From UBA7916 sp036121365 (lineage in GTDB: Bacteria > Pseudomonadota > Gammaproteobacteria > Comchoanobacterales > Comchoanobacteraceae), in assembly GCA_036121365.1 (NCBI GenBank), contig JAZAFR010000029.1:58339-122338 (forward strand): a stretch of 64,000 nucleotides of DNA, given 5' to 3'. A program made the position numbers and the translations under genes. Positions within the stretch are counted from its first letter, which is position 1. Every line of letters begins with the position of its first letter. The notes below the pieces were generated by a model. That model ran no database searches and was not told where the DNA came from. It saw only the letters and a program-made list of their open reading frames with translations. Below, piece by piece: positions 15,447-24,004 of this stretch.

Positions 15447-18071
15447 ATGTCAGAAAGTCAGCAAATCATTCCAACCAGTTTGGAAAGTGAGATTAAAAAG
15501 TCATATCTTGATTATGCCATGAGTGTCATTGTAGGACGAGCATTGCCTGATGTTCGTGACGGATTAAAGCCTGTGCACAGGCGTGTTCTATATACCATGT
15601 ATGAAGAGGGCAACGATTGGAATAAAGCATACAAGAAATCTGCACGTATTGTCGGTATGGTGATGAGTAAATACCACCCACATGGTAATCTGGCCATATA
15701 TGATGCCATCGTCCGTATGGCTCAGGATTTTTCAATGCGAGATCCGTTGGTTGATGGGCACGGAAACTTTGGCTCTGTTGATGGAGACAGCGCTGCTGCT
15801 GATCGATATACCGAGATTCGTTTGGCCAAGATTTCTCATGAGATTGTTGCTGATTTAGATAAGGACACGGTTGATTTCGTGCCCAACTATGACAACACAG
15901 AAATGATGCCCACAGTATTACCAACTAAAATACCCAATCTGCTGGTCAATGGTTCTTCGGGTATCGCTGTGGGCATGGCCACCAATATCCCACCGCATAA
16001 TCTTGGTGAAGTGATTGATGCTTGTGTGCATATGATTGATCACCCAGATTGTCAGTTGGCGGATCTTTTAACCTATGTTAAAGGGCCTGATTTTCCGACT
16101 GCTGCCAAGATCAATGGGCGTAGTGGGATTATAGATGCTTATAAAACGGGTCGTGGTAAGATTTATATGTGTGCCCGTTCTGAATTTGAACACAACGAAA
16201 AGCTCAATAAGACGACCATCGTGATCACTGAGCTACCTTATGCTGTGAATAAAGCAAAACTGTGTGAAAAGATTGGCCAGCTGGTTAGAGAGAAGAAAAT
16301 CGATGGCATTACAGCAATTCGTGATGAATCCAATCGTAAAGGCATGCGTGTTGTGATTGAGTGTCGCCGTGGTGAAAATGCTGAGTTGATATTAAATCAG
16401 TTGTATTCGTTGACGCAATTGCAGTGTGTGTATGGAATTAACATGGTCTGTTTGGATAGGGATAGGCCTCGATGTATGCCATTGATGGAGATCCTAGCCG
16501 CTTTTATTGAGCACAGACAAGAAGTGGTGAGAAGGCGATTGGAGTTTGAAGTTGCCAAAGCGAGAAAACGGGCTCACATATTAGAAGGGCTGGCTGTTTC
16601 GATTTCTAATTTGGATGATGTGATCGCCATGATCAAATCTTCAAAGAGTCCACAGGATGCTAAGGAGTCTTTGTTGAAAAAGCGTTGGAGTATGGATAAT
16701 TTTCCCTTGGCCAATTTAGAGAGAGATTTGCTTTATGTTGCCAATTTGTATGGGCAATATGGGGCCAATGATGAGGGGTATCAATTGAGTGAAACTCAAG
16801 CCCAAGCGATTTTGGACTTGCGTTTACATAGAATTACAGGTCTAGAGCGCACAAAGATCATTGATGAATTTAAAAGCATTGTTGAGAAAATTCGTGGGAT
16901 ATTGGCAATTTTAGGTGACTATGCTCAATTTATGAATTTAATTCGTGAGGAGCTTGTTGAAATTAAGGAAAAATTTGCCACACCAAGAAGAACTGAGATC
17001 TCAGATCAGCACTGTGATCTGGATGACTTGGATCTAATTTCAGATGACGTTGTTGTCGTGACCAAAAGTCAACATGGTTATTTGAAGTCACAAAGCGCAG
17101 ATGAGTATAAAGTTCAAAGACGTGGCGGTAGGGGGAAAAGTGCCAGTCAGATTAAAGTTGACGATGTGATTGAAAGTTTATGTATTGCAACTATGCATGA
17201 AGACTTATTGTGCTTTACCAACTTGGGTCGAGTATATAAACTGCCAGTTAGAAAAATACCATTATCCAGTCGTGTGTCAAAAGGTAGGCCTGCTAATAAT
17301 TTTCTGCCTCTACAAGATGGAGAAAATATACAAGAAATGCTTCCAATTCGAGAATTCTCTGAGGATATGTGTTGTGTTTTTGCCACATCACACGGTTTGG
17401 TCAAAAAGGTCCCGTTGTCTGCATTTTCTAATGTTCGTTCTTCAGGAATTATTGCCATCACGATGAAAGATGATGATAGTTTGATTGGTACGGTGTTGGT
17501 TAAGGAAGAGCAAGATGTTATGTTGTTTACTTCTGCGGGTAAGGCGATTCGTTTTCAGGCAGCTGACATTAGAGAAACAGGCAGAACATCTCAAGGTGTG
17601 ATTGGTATTCGTATGAAAGAGGGACACAAAGTCATTTCACTTTTAGCGGTAGAAGAAGATAAGAAGTTGCTTATTGTCACTGAAAATGGGTATGGTAAGC
17701 GTACTCGAACAGAAGATTTTAATCGTATTGGTCGAGGAGGGCAGGGTGTGATTGCAATCATTGCTAGTGAACGCAATGGTTCGGTGATACGTGTTGTTCA
17801 AGTATCAGAAGCGAATGACTTCTTTTTGATTTCCAATAATGGGTCGATTATTCGAATGCATGCTGATGCAGTATCTATTGTTGGTAGAAATACACAAGGC
17901 GTTCGTTTAATTCAATTGTCAGATGGGGACCTTGTGGTTGGATGTCAGGTTTTGGAAAAAGAAGAGACAGATTTCTTGGAAGATGGTGTTGTAGAAAATG
18001 ATGTTTTAACTGATCCAGTGTTGGACGATTCTGAGATGGTCGCGCTGTCAGATGACATTGATCAGGATTAG
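15447..18071 (+). CDS. gyrA: DNA gyrase subunit A
   Basis: Breakage-reunion subunit of gyrase; introduces negative supercoils with GyrB. It has 874 residues. The catalytic tyrosine is Y121 in DRYTEIRLAK. The C-terminal pinwheel domain carries the GyrA box QRRGGRGK (about 554-561), which separates it from ParC. An acidic tail follows. In the quinolone-resistance-determining region the sequence is YHPHGNLAIYD. E. coli has GDSAVYD, so residue 81 is Asn (Asp82 equivalent) and residue 82 is Leu (Ser83 equivalent), while Asp86 (Asp87 equivalent) is kept. Leu at this position is the classic fluoroquinolone-resistance substitution in E. coli. Confidence 0.98.
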   Translation: MSESQQIIPTSLESEIKKSYLDYAMSVIVGRALPDVRDGLKPVHRRVLYTMYEEGNDWNKAYKKSARIVGMVMSKYHPHGNLAIYDAIVRMAQDFSMRDPLVDGHGNFGSVDGDSAAADRYTEIRLAKISHEIVADLDKDTVDFVPNYDNTEMMPTVLPTKIPNLLVNGSSGIAVGMATNIPPHNLGEVIDACVHMIDHPDCQLADLLTYVKGPDFPTAAKINGRSGIIDAYKTGRGKIYMCARSEFEHNEKLNKTTIVITELPYAVNKAKLCEKIGQLVREKKIDGITAIRDESNRKGMRVVIECRRGENAELILNQLYSLTQLQCVYGINMVCLDRDRPRCMPLMEILAAFIEHRQEVVRRRLEFEVAKARKRAHILEGLAVSISNLDDVIAMIKSSKSPQDAKESLLKKRWSMDNFPLANLERDLLYVANLYGQYGANDEGYQLSETQAQAILDLRLHRITGLERTKIIDEFKSIVEKIRGILAILGDYAQFMNLIREELVEIKEKFATPRRTEISDQHCDLDDLDLISDDVVVVTKSQHGYLKSQSADEYKVQRRGGRGKSASQIKVDDVIESLCIATMHEDLLCFTNLGRVYKLPVRKIPLSSRVSKGRPANNFLPLQDGENIQEMLPIREFSEDMCCVFATSHGLVKKVPLSAFSNVRSSGIIAITMKDDDSLIGTVLVKEEQDVMLFTSAGKAIRFQAADIRETGRTSQGVIGIRMKEGHKVISLLAVEEDKKLLIVTENGYGKRTRTEDFNRIGRGGQGVIAIIASERNGSVIRVVQVSEANDFFLISNNGSIIRMHADAVSIVGRNTQGVRLIQLSDGDLVVGCQVLEKEETDFLEDGVVENDVLTDPVLDDSEMVALSDDIDQD

Positions 18072-18127
18072 GTTGGTCATGTTGGGATTTTTTTCTTCAA
18101 TTGTTGTTTTAAAGGTATGATTGTTGT

Positions 18128-19192
18128 ATGAGTTGGAACGGTCATTATTTTGGCTCTGGTCCGAGTCCTTTGCCATCAGAAGTTTTGGATAGTTTTTCTA
18201 ACAAATTTACACAAGTAGGGGACTTTAGAGCAAAGCTGTATGAATTGGCGCATGTTCATCCAGTTTCAAAACGACAAATAGCCAATATTTTTGAAAAGAT
18301 AAGACGACTTTTGAATGTTCCTGAAGGTTATGAAGTTTTATTGGTCACTGGAGGAGCTCGTCATCAGTATGAACAAGTGGCTTTAAACTTTCAAGGCAGC
18401 ATTCCTTTTTGTATACTTGAGTCTGGTATGTTTTCAAAAAAGTGGGCTGATGTTCTGGATTTTTCTGGTGTCAATGTCCGTCGTGATCAATTTCACTTTG
18501 ATACTTCATGGTCCGATACTCTGAAGAATGTCACAGATGATTGTTTGTTGTGCGTTGTTGGTAATGAGACTGCTGATGGTGTTATGTTGCCTCTAGATTT
18601 TGAGCACCCCTTTATAATCAATGATGTAACATCTGATCTTGGCTTTAGGCAGCTTGATGTCAGTCGACACGCCATGTTATTTGCATCAATGGGTAAGGCA
18701 TTTCATGCATCAGGTATGTCAATTGTTATCATTCGTCAAGATATGTTTTCTCATTGTCGAACTGATCTGCTGCCTTTGCAAAGTTATATTTCTATTTGTG
18801 AAAGCGCGTCTATGTACTCGACTCCATCTATGATTGGCTTGGATTTATTTGACTCTATTCTGGATTGGATGTTAGCATCTGGCGGAATGGTTGTGCTTGA
18901 AAAACGCTTGCGTGAGCGTTCAAAAATAATCTATGATTTACTTGATCGGTATTCAGTTTATTCATGTCCGATTCCCGGTTGCTATCGATCTATGAGCAAT
19001 ATATGTTTTCAACTGTGCTCAAAAGATGTCTCTGACTTCGTAGCACAAGCTGAAAATAGACAGCTGTATGGGTTACGCGGGCATCGTATGATAGGGGGCG
19101 TGAGGATAAATTTATATCATGGTGTTAGCGATATGGCTTTTGAAAATCTTTGTGACTTTCTAAGTTGTTATGGCGAGGATAATTCGATTTAG
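18128..19192 (+). CDS. serC: Phosphoserine aminotransferase (diverged)
   Basis: PLP enzyme of serine biosynthesis (3-phosphohydroxypyruvate to phosphoserine), also usable in pyridoxine synthesis. It has 354 residues. SerC landmarks: FGSGPSPLPSEVL at the N-terminus, VGNETADGV, NDVTSDLGFRQLDVSR, the PLP lysine K190 in ASMGKAFHASGM, MYSTPSM, and GLRGHRMIGGVRINLYHG. The active-site segment diverges from the usual AGAQKNIGPAG, so activity may be altered, but the order of motifs supports SerC. cmk follows 9 bases after its stop, giving serC-cmk-rpsA as in other gammaproteobacteria. Confidence 0.85.
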   Translation: MSWNGHYFGSGPSPLPSEVLDSFSNKFTQVGDFRAKLYELAHVHPVSKRQIANIFEKIRRLLNVPEGYEVLLVTGGARHQYEQVALNFQGSIPFCILESGMFSKKWADVLDFSGVNVRRDQFHFDTSWSDTLKNVTDDCLLCVVGNETADGVMLPLDFEHPFIINDVTSDLGFRQLDVSRHAMLFASMGKAFHASGMSIVIIRQDMFSHCRTDLLPLQSYISICESASMYSTPSMIGLDLFDSILDWMLASGGMVVLEKRLRERSKIIYDLLDRYSVYSCPIPGCYRSMSNICFQLCSKDVSDFVAQAENRQLYGLRGHRMIGGVRINLYHGVSDMAFENLCDFLSCYGEDNSI

Positions 19193-19201
19193 GAGAAGCT
19201 T

Positions 19202-19918
19202 ATGGTGGGTAAAGTACCGATAATTACAATTGACGGTTTAGGTGGGTCAGGAAAAACAAGTATTGCTTCGCAATTGGCAAGTGAGCTGGGTTGGTATGTT
19301 TTATATAGTGGTCTTTTTTATCGTTATTTGGCGTATTGTCAAAAAAATATGACCTTTGCCATTCATGGTGACTATGAGATTTCAGATAGCCTAAGAGATT
19401 CCTTATTGAATCTAAGATGTCGTGTCAATCAGTCTGGAGATGTGGTGTGTCTGCTTGCTAATGAAGATTTGAGTATGGTGTTGTCCTCTGAATCGATAGG
19501 TAGAGATGCATCATTGCTTGCTGGAATTCCACGGATTCGCGAACAGTTATTGGGGATTCAGCGCCGATTTGTTCGGCCGCCTGGTTTGATTGCTGAAGGG
19601 CGCGATATGGCAAGAGTAGTTTTCCCTTCAGCTCTTGTGAGTATTTATTTATTTGCTGATGAAGAAGTTCGAGTACAAAGACGATTTAGGCAGTTGAATC
19701 GGTGTGGAAATGATGTTAAAATAGACCAAGTTGCGCTTATGCAGTCTAAGCGAGATGCCAGAGATCGTTCTCAGGCTTTCAAAAAAATGGATGAGCGTGA
19801 TGGAGTGATTCTTTTAGATACATCCAAGTTGAGTATGGATGCCGTCAAAGCAAGAATTTATAGAGCCCTTTCTGAGAAAGGGATAATAGTTAACCAACCA
19901 ATAGACGCAATTGCGTAA
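19202..19918 (+). CDS. cmk: Cytidylate kinase
   Basis: Phosphorylates CMP and dCMP with ATP in pyrimidine nucleotide salvage. It has 238 residues. The P-loop GLGGSGKTS lies at the N-terminus, a substrate-binding YSGLFYRYLA segment follows, then the lid EGRDMARVVFP and RRFRQLNRCG. The Gly-rich loop reads TIDGLGGSGKTS where E. coli has TIDGPSGAGKGT. It lies between serC and rpsA, which start or end within 13 bases of it, so the three form an operon. Confidence 0.93.
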   Translation: MVGKVPIITIDGLGGSGKTSIASQLASELGWYVLYSGLFYRYLAYCQKNMTFAIHGDYEISDSLRDSLLNLRCRVNQSGDVVCLLANEDLSMVLSSESIGRDASLLAGIPRIREQLLGIQRRFVRPPGLIAEGRDMARVVFPSALVSIYLFADEEVRVQRRFRQLNRCGNDVKIDQVALMQSKRDARDRSQAFKKMDERDGVILLDTSKLSMDAVKARIYRALSEKGIIVNQPIDAIA

Positions 19919-19931
19919 TTAAGGAATAAGC

Positions 19932-21659
19932 ATGAACGCTGATGTAAATCAAGAAAAAATACAACCAACCAACCCAAAGAGCAAAGAACTGACAGATGAT
20001 CAGTTATTTGAATACTTTGACGAGAAGATTAGTAACTTGGATATTAAGCCAGGTAGTATTATTGAAGGAAGGGTCATAGAAGTCAACAAAGACTATGTGG
20101 TTGTAGACAGTGAACTGAAAAGTGAGTCAATCGTTCCTCGATTTGAATTTGCATTGGACGAAAGTGAAAAAGCACTTGAAGAAGGCAATGTTTATGATTT
20201 ATTTTTGGAAGCTGTTGAAAATGGTTATGGTGAAACTTGTTTGTCTCGAGAAAAAGCCAGAAAAGCTGTTGAATGGCGTAATATTGAAGAAGCTTACGAA
20301 AACGGTTCGCCAACCTTGGGTGTCATTGTAGAGAGAGTGAAAGGTGGATTTTCAATCATGGTCAATACAGTGAAAGGTTTCTTGCCGGGATCCCAGGTAG
20401 ATGTTAGGCCAATGAAACAACAAGATTCTTTGGTTGGTCAAGAGATGGAATTTAAGATTGTTAAGATTGATAAAAAGCGTAATAATATTGTCGTGTCAAG
20501 AAGAAGCATTCTTGAAGAGCAAGGCAGTGAGGATAGACAAAAGCTACTGGATACTTTGTCTGTTGGGTTGTCTGTTAAAGGTATTGTTAAAAATCTAACT
20601 GATTACGGTGCCTTTGTTGATTTAGGTGGAATTGATGGACTTTTGCACATCACAGATATGTCTTGGAAAAGAATCAAACACCCCAGTGATATGATACAAA
20701 TTGGTGACGAAATTGATGTGAAAATATTGAGTTATGACAGAGAAAAGAAACGTGTTTCTTTGGGGCTCAAGCAGTTGGCTGAAGACCCATGGGAAGACTT
20801 GCAAGAAAAATATCCTCTTCAAAGTAAAGTGTTTGGTAAAGTTACTAATATCACAGAGTATGGTTGTTTCGTTGAGATTACAAATGCAATAGAAGGTTTG
20901 GTTCATATGAGTGAGATGGACTGGACCAATAAAAACGTTAAGCCAAGTAATTTGGTGCATGTTGGTGATGAAGTAGAAGTTATGATTTTGGACATTGATA
21001 AAGATAAGAGAAGAATTTCTCTTGGTCTTAAGCAGTGTCAATTGAATCCTTGGGAAGAGTTTGCAAATAATCACAGAAAAGATGATATCATAAAGGGTAA
21101 AATTAAGACAATCACTGACTTTGGTGTCTTTATCGGATTGGATGGTGGCATTGATGGTTTGATTCACACTACTGATCTATCTTGGGTAGAGCCAGGCGAA
21201 AAAGTGATTAGACAGCTTAAAAAAGGCGAGGAGATAGAAGCCATTGTTCTGTCTATCGACCCAGAACGTGAACGTGTGTCATTGGGTGCTAAGCAGATCA
21301 CATCAGACCCATTTGCTGATTTTTGTGAGCAAACACCAAGAAATACGAAGATTTCAGTCACAGTGAAGTCAATTGATGGCAAGAATGTGATCGTGAAAGT
21401 CAATGACTTAATTGACGGTGTTATTCGTTTAGAAGAATGTCCTGATTCTGTCAAAGAAGGCGATTCTCTAGAAGCATATGTCACATTACATGAATCAAGA
21501 AACTATCTATTGCCATTGTCTATGAGTAAAGGGCCTGCTGTTGATCATGCTAAAAAAGAGTACGAAAAAATGGAATTTGATAAGTCTTCAGATTCAGGCA
21601 GTATTGGTGACATGATTAAGCGTAAGTTGTCATCGGATGATGGTTCAGATAATTCTTAG
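19932..21659 (+). CDS. rpsA: 30S ribosomal protein S1
   Basis: mRNA-binding ribosomal protein needed to initiate on structured or weak-SD messages. It has 575 residues with six OB-fold S1 domains, roughly at 35-105, 120-190, 205-275, 292-362, 378-450 and 465-530. Typical domain signatures are GIVKNLTDYGAFVDLGGIDGLLH, GKVTNITEYGCFVEI and GKIKTITDFGVFIGLDGGIDGL. ATG 19932 is preceded by AAGGAA. The acidic-to-polar C-terminal tail is short. The cmk-rpsA pairing is ancestral in proteobacteria. Confidence 0.98.
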   Translation: MNADVNQEKIQPTNPKSKELTDDQLFEYFDEKISNLDIKPGSIIEGRVIEVNKDYVVVDSELKSESIVPRFEFALDESEKALEEGNVYDLFLEAVENGYGETCLSREKARKAVEWRNIEEAYENGSPTLGVIVERVKGGFSIMVNTVKGFLPGSQVDVRPMKQQDSLVGQEMEFKIVKIDKKRNNIVVSRRSILEEQGSEDRQKLLDTLSVGLSVKGIVKNLTDYGAFVDLGGIDGLLHITDMSWKRIKHPSDMIQIGDEIDVKILSYDREKKRVSLGLKQLAEDPWEDLQEKYPLQSKVFGKVTNITEYGCFVEITNAIEGLVHMSEMDWTNKNVKPSNLVHVGDEVEVMILDIDKDKRRISLGLKQCQLNPWEEFANNHRKDDIIKGKIKTITDFGVFIGLDGGIDGLIHTTDLSWVEPGEKVIRQLKKGEEIEAIVLSIDPERERVSLGAKQITSDPFADFCEQTPRNTKISVTVKSIDGKNVIVKVNDLIDGVIRLEECPDSVKEGDSLEAYVTLHESRNYLLPLSMSKGPAVDHAKKEYEKMEFDKSSDSGSIGDMIKRKLSSDDGSDNS

Positions 21660-21711
21660 TATGGTTCTGTAAGATTTATTAGGGCTTTTTCATATTATAG
21701 GGAAATGTGGT

Positions 21712-22533
21712 ATGGTGGATTTAAAGCATGTGGGTTCTGCGACGGAAACTCATATGTTGTCAGCATGGGATGTTGTGCAGTTGGCTCGGCATCCTGAGCG
21801 TCCACATGGATCTAGTTATCTCAAAACCTTTATGGATTTTGATCAATTGCATGGTGATCGTATGTATGGCGATTGTCAATCAATTATTGCTGGTACTGCG
21901 ATGTTTGATAATCGCGCAGTGATGTTACTCGCTCAAGAAAAAGGTTCTGATCTGGAATCAAGAATTCAGCACAATTTTGGAATGCCGATGCCAGAAGGGT
22001 ATAGGAAAGCAGCTCGTATGTATAGGTTGGCAGAACGTTATAGAATGCCAGTGGTTATTTTTTTAGATTCTCCTGGAGCGTATGCTGGTGTTGATGCTGA
22101 AAATCGTAATCAAAGTCAGGCCATAGCGGATAATATTTTGTTGATGACTGGTTTGAAGGTGCCGATAGTTGTATTTGTCATAGGTGAGGCAATGAGTGGT
22201 GGTGCAATGGCGATGGGTGTGTCTGATTATACCGTAATGTTGTCCAACTCAATCTATTCAGTTATTTCTCCTGAAGGCTGTTCTGGGATACTTTGGAAGG
22301 ATAAACAGCATATGGCTGATGCGAGTGAGCAAATGTCAATAACTGCTCCAGATCTTCTTAAAAGGGGCTTTATCGATGAGATTATTGAAGAGCCAAGCGG
22401 TGGCTGTCATCACGATCCAGAAAAGGTTATTTTGTCTATTCATGAAGTTTTGAAGATACAACTGGATAGGTTGACTTCTCTAAGTGAGAAAGATTTATTA
22501 AAACAACGTGAATCGAGATTACTTAAATCTTAA
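21712..22533 (+). CDS. accA: Acetyl-CoA carboxylase carboxyltransferase alpha subunit (short N-terminus)
   Basis: With AccD forms the carboxyltransferase that makes malonyl-CoA for fatty-acid synthesis. It has 273 residues against about 320 in E. coli. The first 40-odd residues (the helical N-terminal segment) are absent and the protein begins just before the WDVVQLARHPERP block. The crotonase-like core is intact: FLDSPGAYAGVDAENRNQSQAIA, VIGEAMSGGAMAMG and SNSIYSVISPEGCSGILWKD. No in-frame start further upstream was found in the 52-base gap after rpsA. tilS follows 11 bases later. Confidence 0.95.
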   Translation: MVDLKHVGSATETHMLSAWDVVQLARHPERPHGSSYLKTFMDFDQLHGDRMYGDCQSIIAGTAMFDNRAVMLLAQEKGSDLESRIQHNFGMPMPEGYRKAARMYRLAERYRMPVVIFLDSPGAYAGVDAENRNQSQAIADNILLMTGLKVPIVVFVIGEAMSGGAMAMGVSDYTVMLSNSIYSVISPEGCSGILWKDKQHMADASEQMSITAPDLLKRGFIDEIIEEPSGGCHHDPEKVILSIHEVLKIQLDRLTSLSEKDLLKQRESRLLKS

Positions 22534-22544
22534 GCTTTTTTATC

Positions 22545-23849
22545 ATGAGTATCTCTAAAATTGACCAGTCACTTGGACAGTCTTTAAGACAAGAAATATT
22601 TTCTACCGTGGATTGTGTATTGTCAGATAAGAAGAATATTTATGTTGGATACAGTGGGGGTGTTGATTCAACTTGTTTGCTATATATTCTTTCAACTTAT
22701 GTGAAAATTCATCCAGGCTATAGGGTTGTTGCTGTTCATATAGATCATGGCGTCAGCCAGTTTTCAGAGCAGTGGATGTCACATTGTAAAAAGCAATCCT
22801 TGTTATATGGTGCAGAGTTTATTACCCGCAAAGTCAAACTCACTCTGTCATCAGGTCAAGGTTTTGAAAATTCTGCTCGTAAAGCTCGTATGCAAGCATT
22901 TACTGATATTATAGGAAGTGCTAATGATTCCGTTCTGTTTTTAGGTCATCATGCAAAAGATCAAGCTGAAACTTTTTTTCTTAGGATTTTAAGGGGTTGC
23001 GGCCTTGCAGGTATTTGTTCTATCTCTCCAAAGAGGACCTTTAATTCGTTGGTAGTGAGTCGTCCTTTATTGAATTTGACACGGGGATGTCTAGAAAAAA
23101 TGGTTAAAGACTTGTCCTTACCGACAATTGAGGACGATTCTAATTTGTCACTGGTATACGATAGAAACTATATTCGAAACCAGATATTACCCCATATTGA
23201 AAATCGTTGGCCAGCATATCAATCTTTAATCACAAAGACACTATCACATTGCCAGGAAGATTATTCTCATTTGCAACATTTGATTCGTAAAAAAACAAAT
23301 AATATTGCGACTCAAAAATTTGGTTTATTCTCGTTGTCTTATGAGCGTTTTTGTCAGTGTTTAGATGTTGAACAATCACTGATTTTGCGTACTTATATTT
23401 TGGATCAAGGCTGGTATTTGCCTTCAGCGAAACAGCTGATTGGATTTTTAGATCAAATCAAAGTTGCCAATACCTCATCTCGTGCTGAATTGAGTACAGC
23501 TCAGTATCGAATCATTTATGGACGTGGTGATATCTATGTGCTTCCTACATGGTATTTTTCTGTCCAACCACAGGACTTTATGGTCAATGAATCAGAGTCT
23601 AATTATTATTACAAATGCCCAAATGAAGTTTCATTACAGATTGATTGGTCAGAGCTGCAAAATCATGGCGGTAGTGAACAATCGTATAAGGTTATTTTTT
23701 TGCGCCATGACAATGCACATGAGGTTCATACTAACCATGTGAAACATCTTTTCCAGTCTAAAAATATCCCGGTTTTTTTGAGGCCTTACACGCCTTTTCT
23801 ACTGCTGAATGACTCTAACCTTGTGCTACTCGAATTTAAGTCTATTTGA
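22545..23849 (+). CDS. tilS: tRNA(Ile)-lysidine synthetase
   Basis: Modifies C34 of the CAU-anticodon tRNA-Ile to lysidine, changing its specificity from AUG to AUA. It has 434 residues. The N-terminal PP-loop ATPase motif is GYSGGVDSTCLLYIL at about 38-52. Family motifs HIDHGVS, LGHHAKDQAETFFLRILRGCGL and RNYIRNQILP follow. A C-terminal TilS domain runs from about residue 330 (FFLRHDN.. near the end is typical). It sits with accA in an apparent operon. Confidence 0.95.
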   Translation: MSISKIDQSLGQSLRQEIFSTVDCVLSDKKNIYVGYSGGVDSTCLLYILSTYVKIHPGYRVVAVHIDHGVSQFSEQWMSHCKKQSLLYGAEFITRKVKLTLSSGQGFENSARKARMQAFTDIIGSANDSVLFLGHHAKDQAETFFLRILRGCGLAGICSISPKRTFNSLVVSRPLLNLTRGCLEKMVKDLSLPTIEDDSNLSLVYDRNYIRNQILPHIENRWPAYQSLITKTLSHCQEDYSHLQHLIRKKTNNIATQKFGLFSLSYERFCQCLDVEQSLILRTYILDQGWYLPSAKQLIGFLDQIKVANTSSRAELSTAQYRIIYGRGDIYVLPTWYFSVQPQDFMVNESESNYYYKCPNEVSLQIDWSELQNHGGSEQSYKVIFLRHDNAHEVHTNHVKHLFQSKNIPVFLRPYTPFLLLNDSNLVLLEFKSI

Positions 23850-24004
23850 TTTTTTTTCTAATAATATTTCAATTTTACCTGTTTCATCTAACCTTTCTAT
23901 TACCAGAAACTGACTTGTTATGAATTTTTTAGAGCAGATGTATTAGAATGTTTCAGTCAACGGGTTTTTATCTTGCATTTCTCAGCTAGTTTTTTTGATT
24001 GGAT

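Noticed and set aside
15447..18071. ParC instead of GyrA
   Set aside because: The C-terminal GyrA box QRRGGRGK and full six-blade-like tail favour GyrA.
20622..21167. 181-codon minus-strand open frame
   Set aside because: It lies wholly inside rpsA on the opposite strand and reflects the repeat structure and codon use of the S1 domains. No ribosome binding site or homology.
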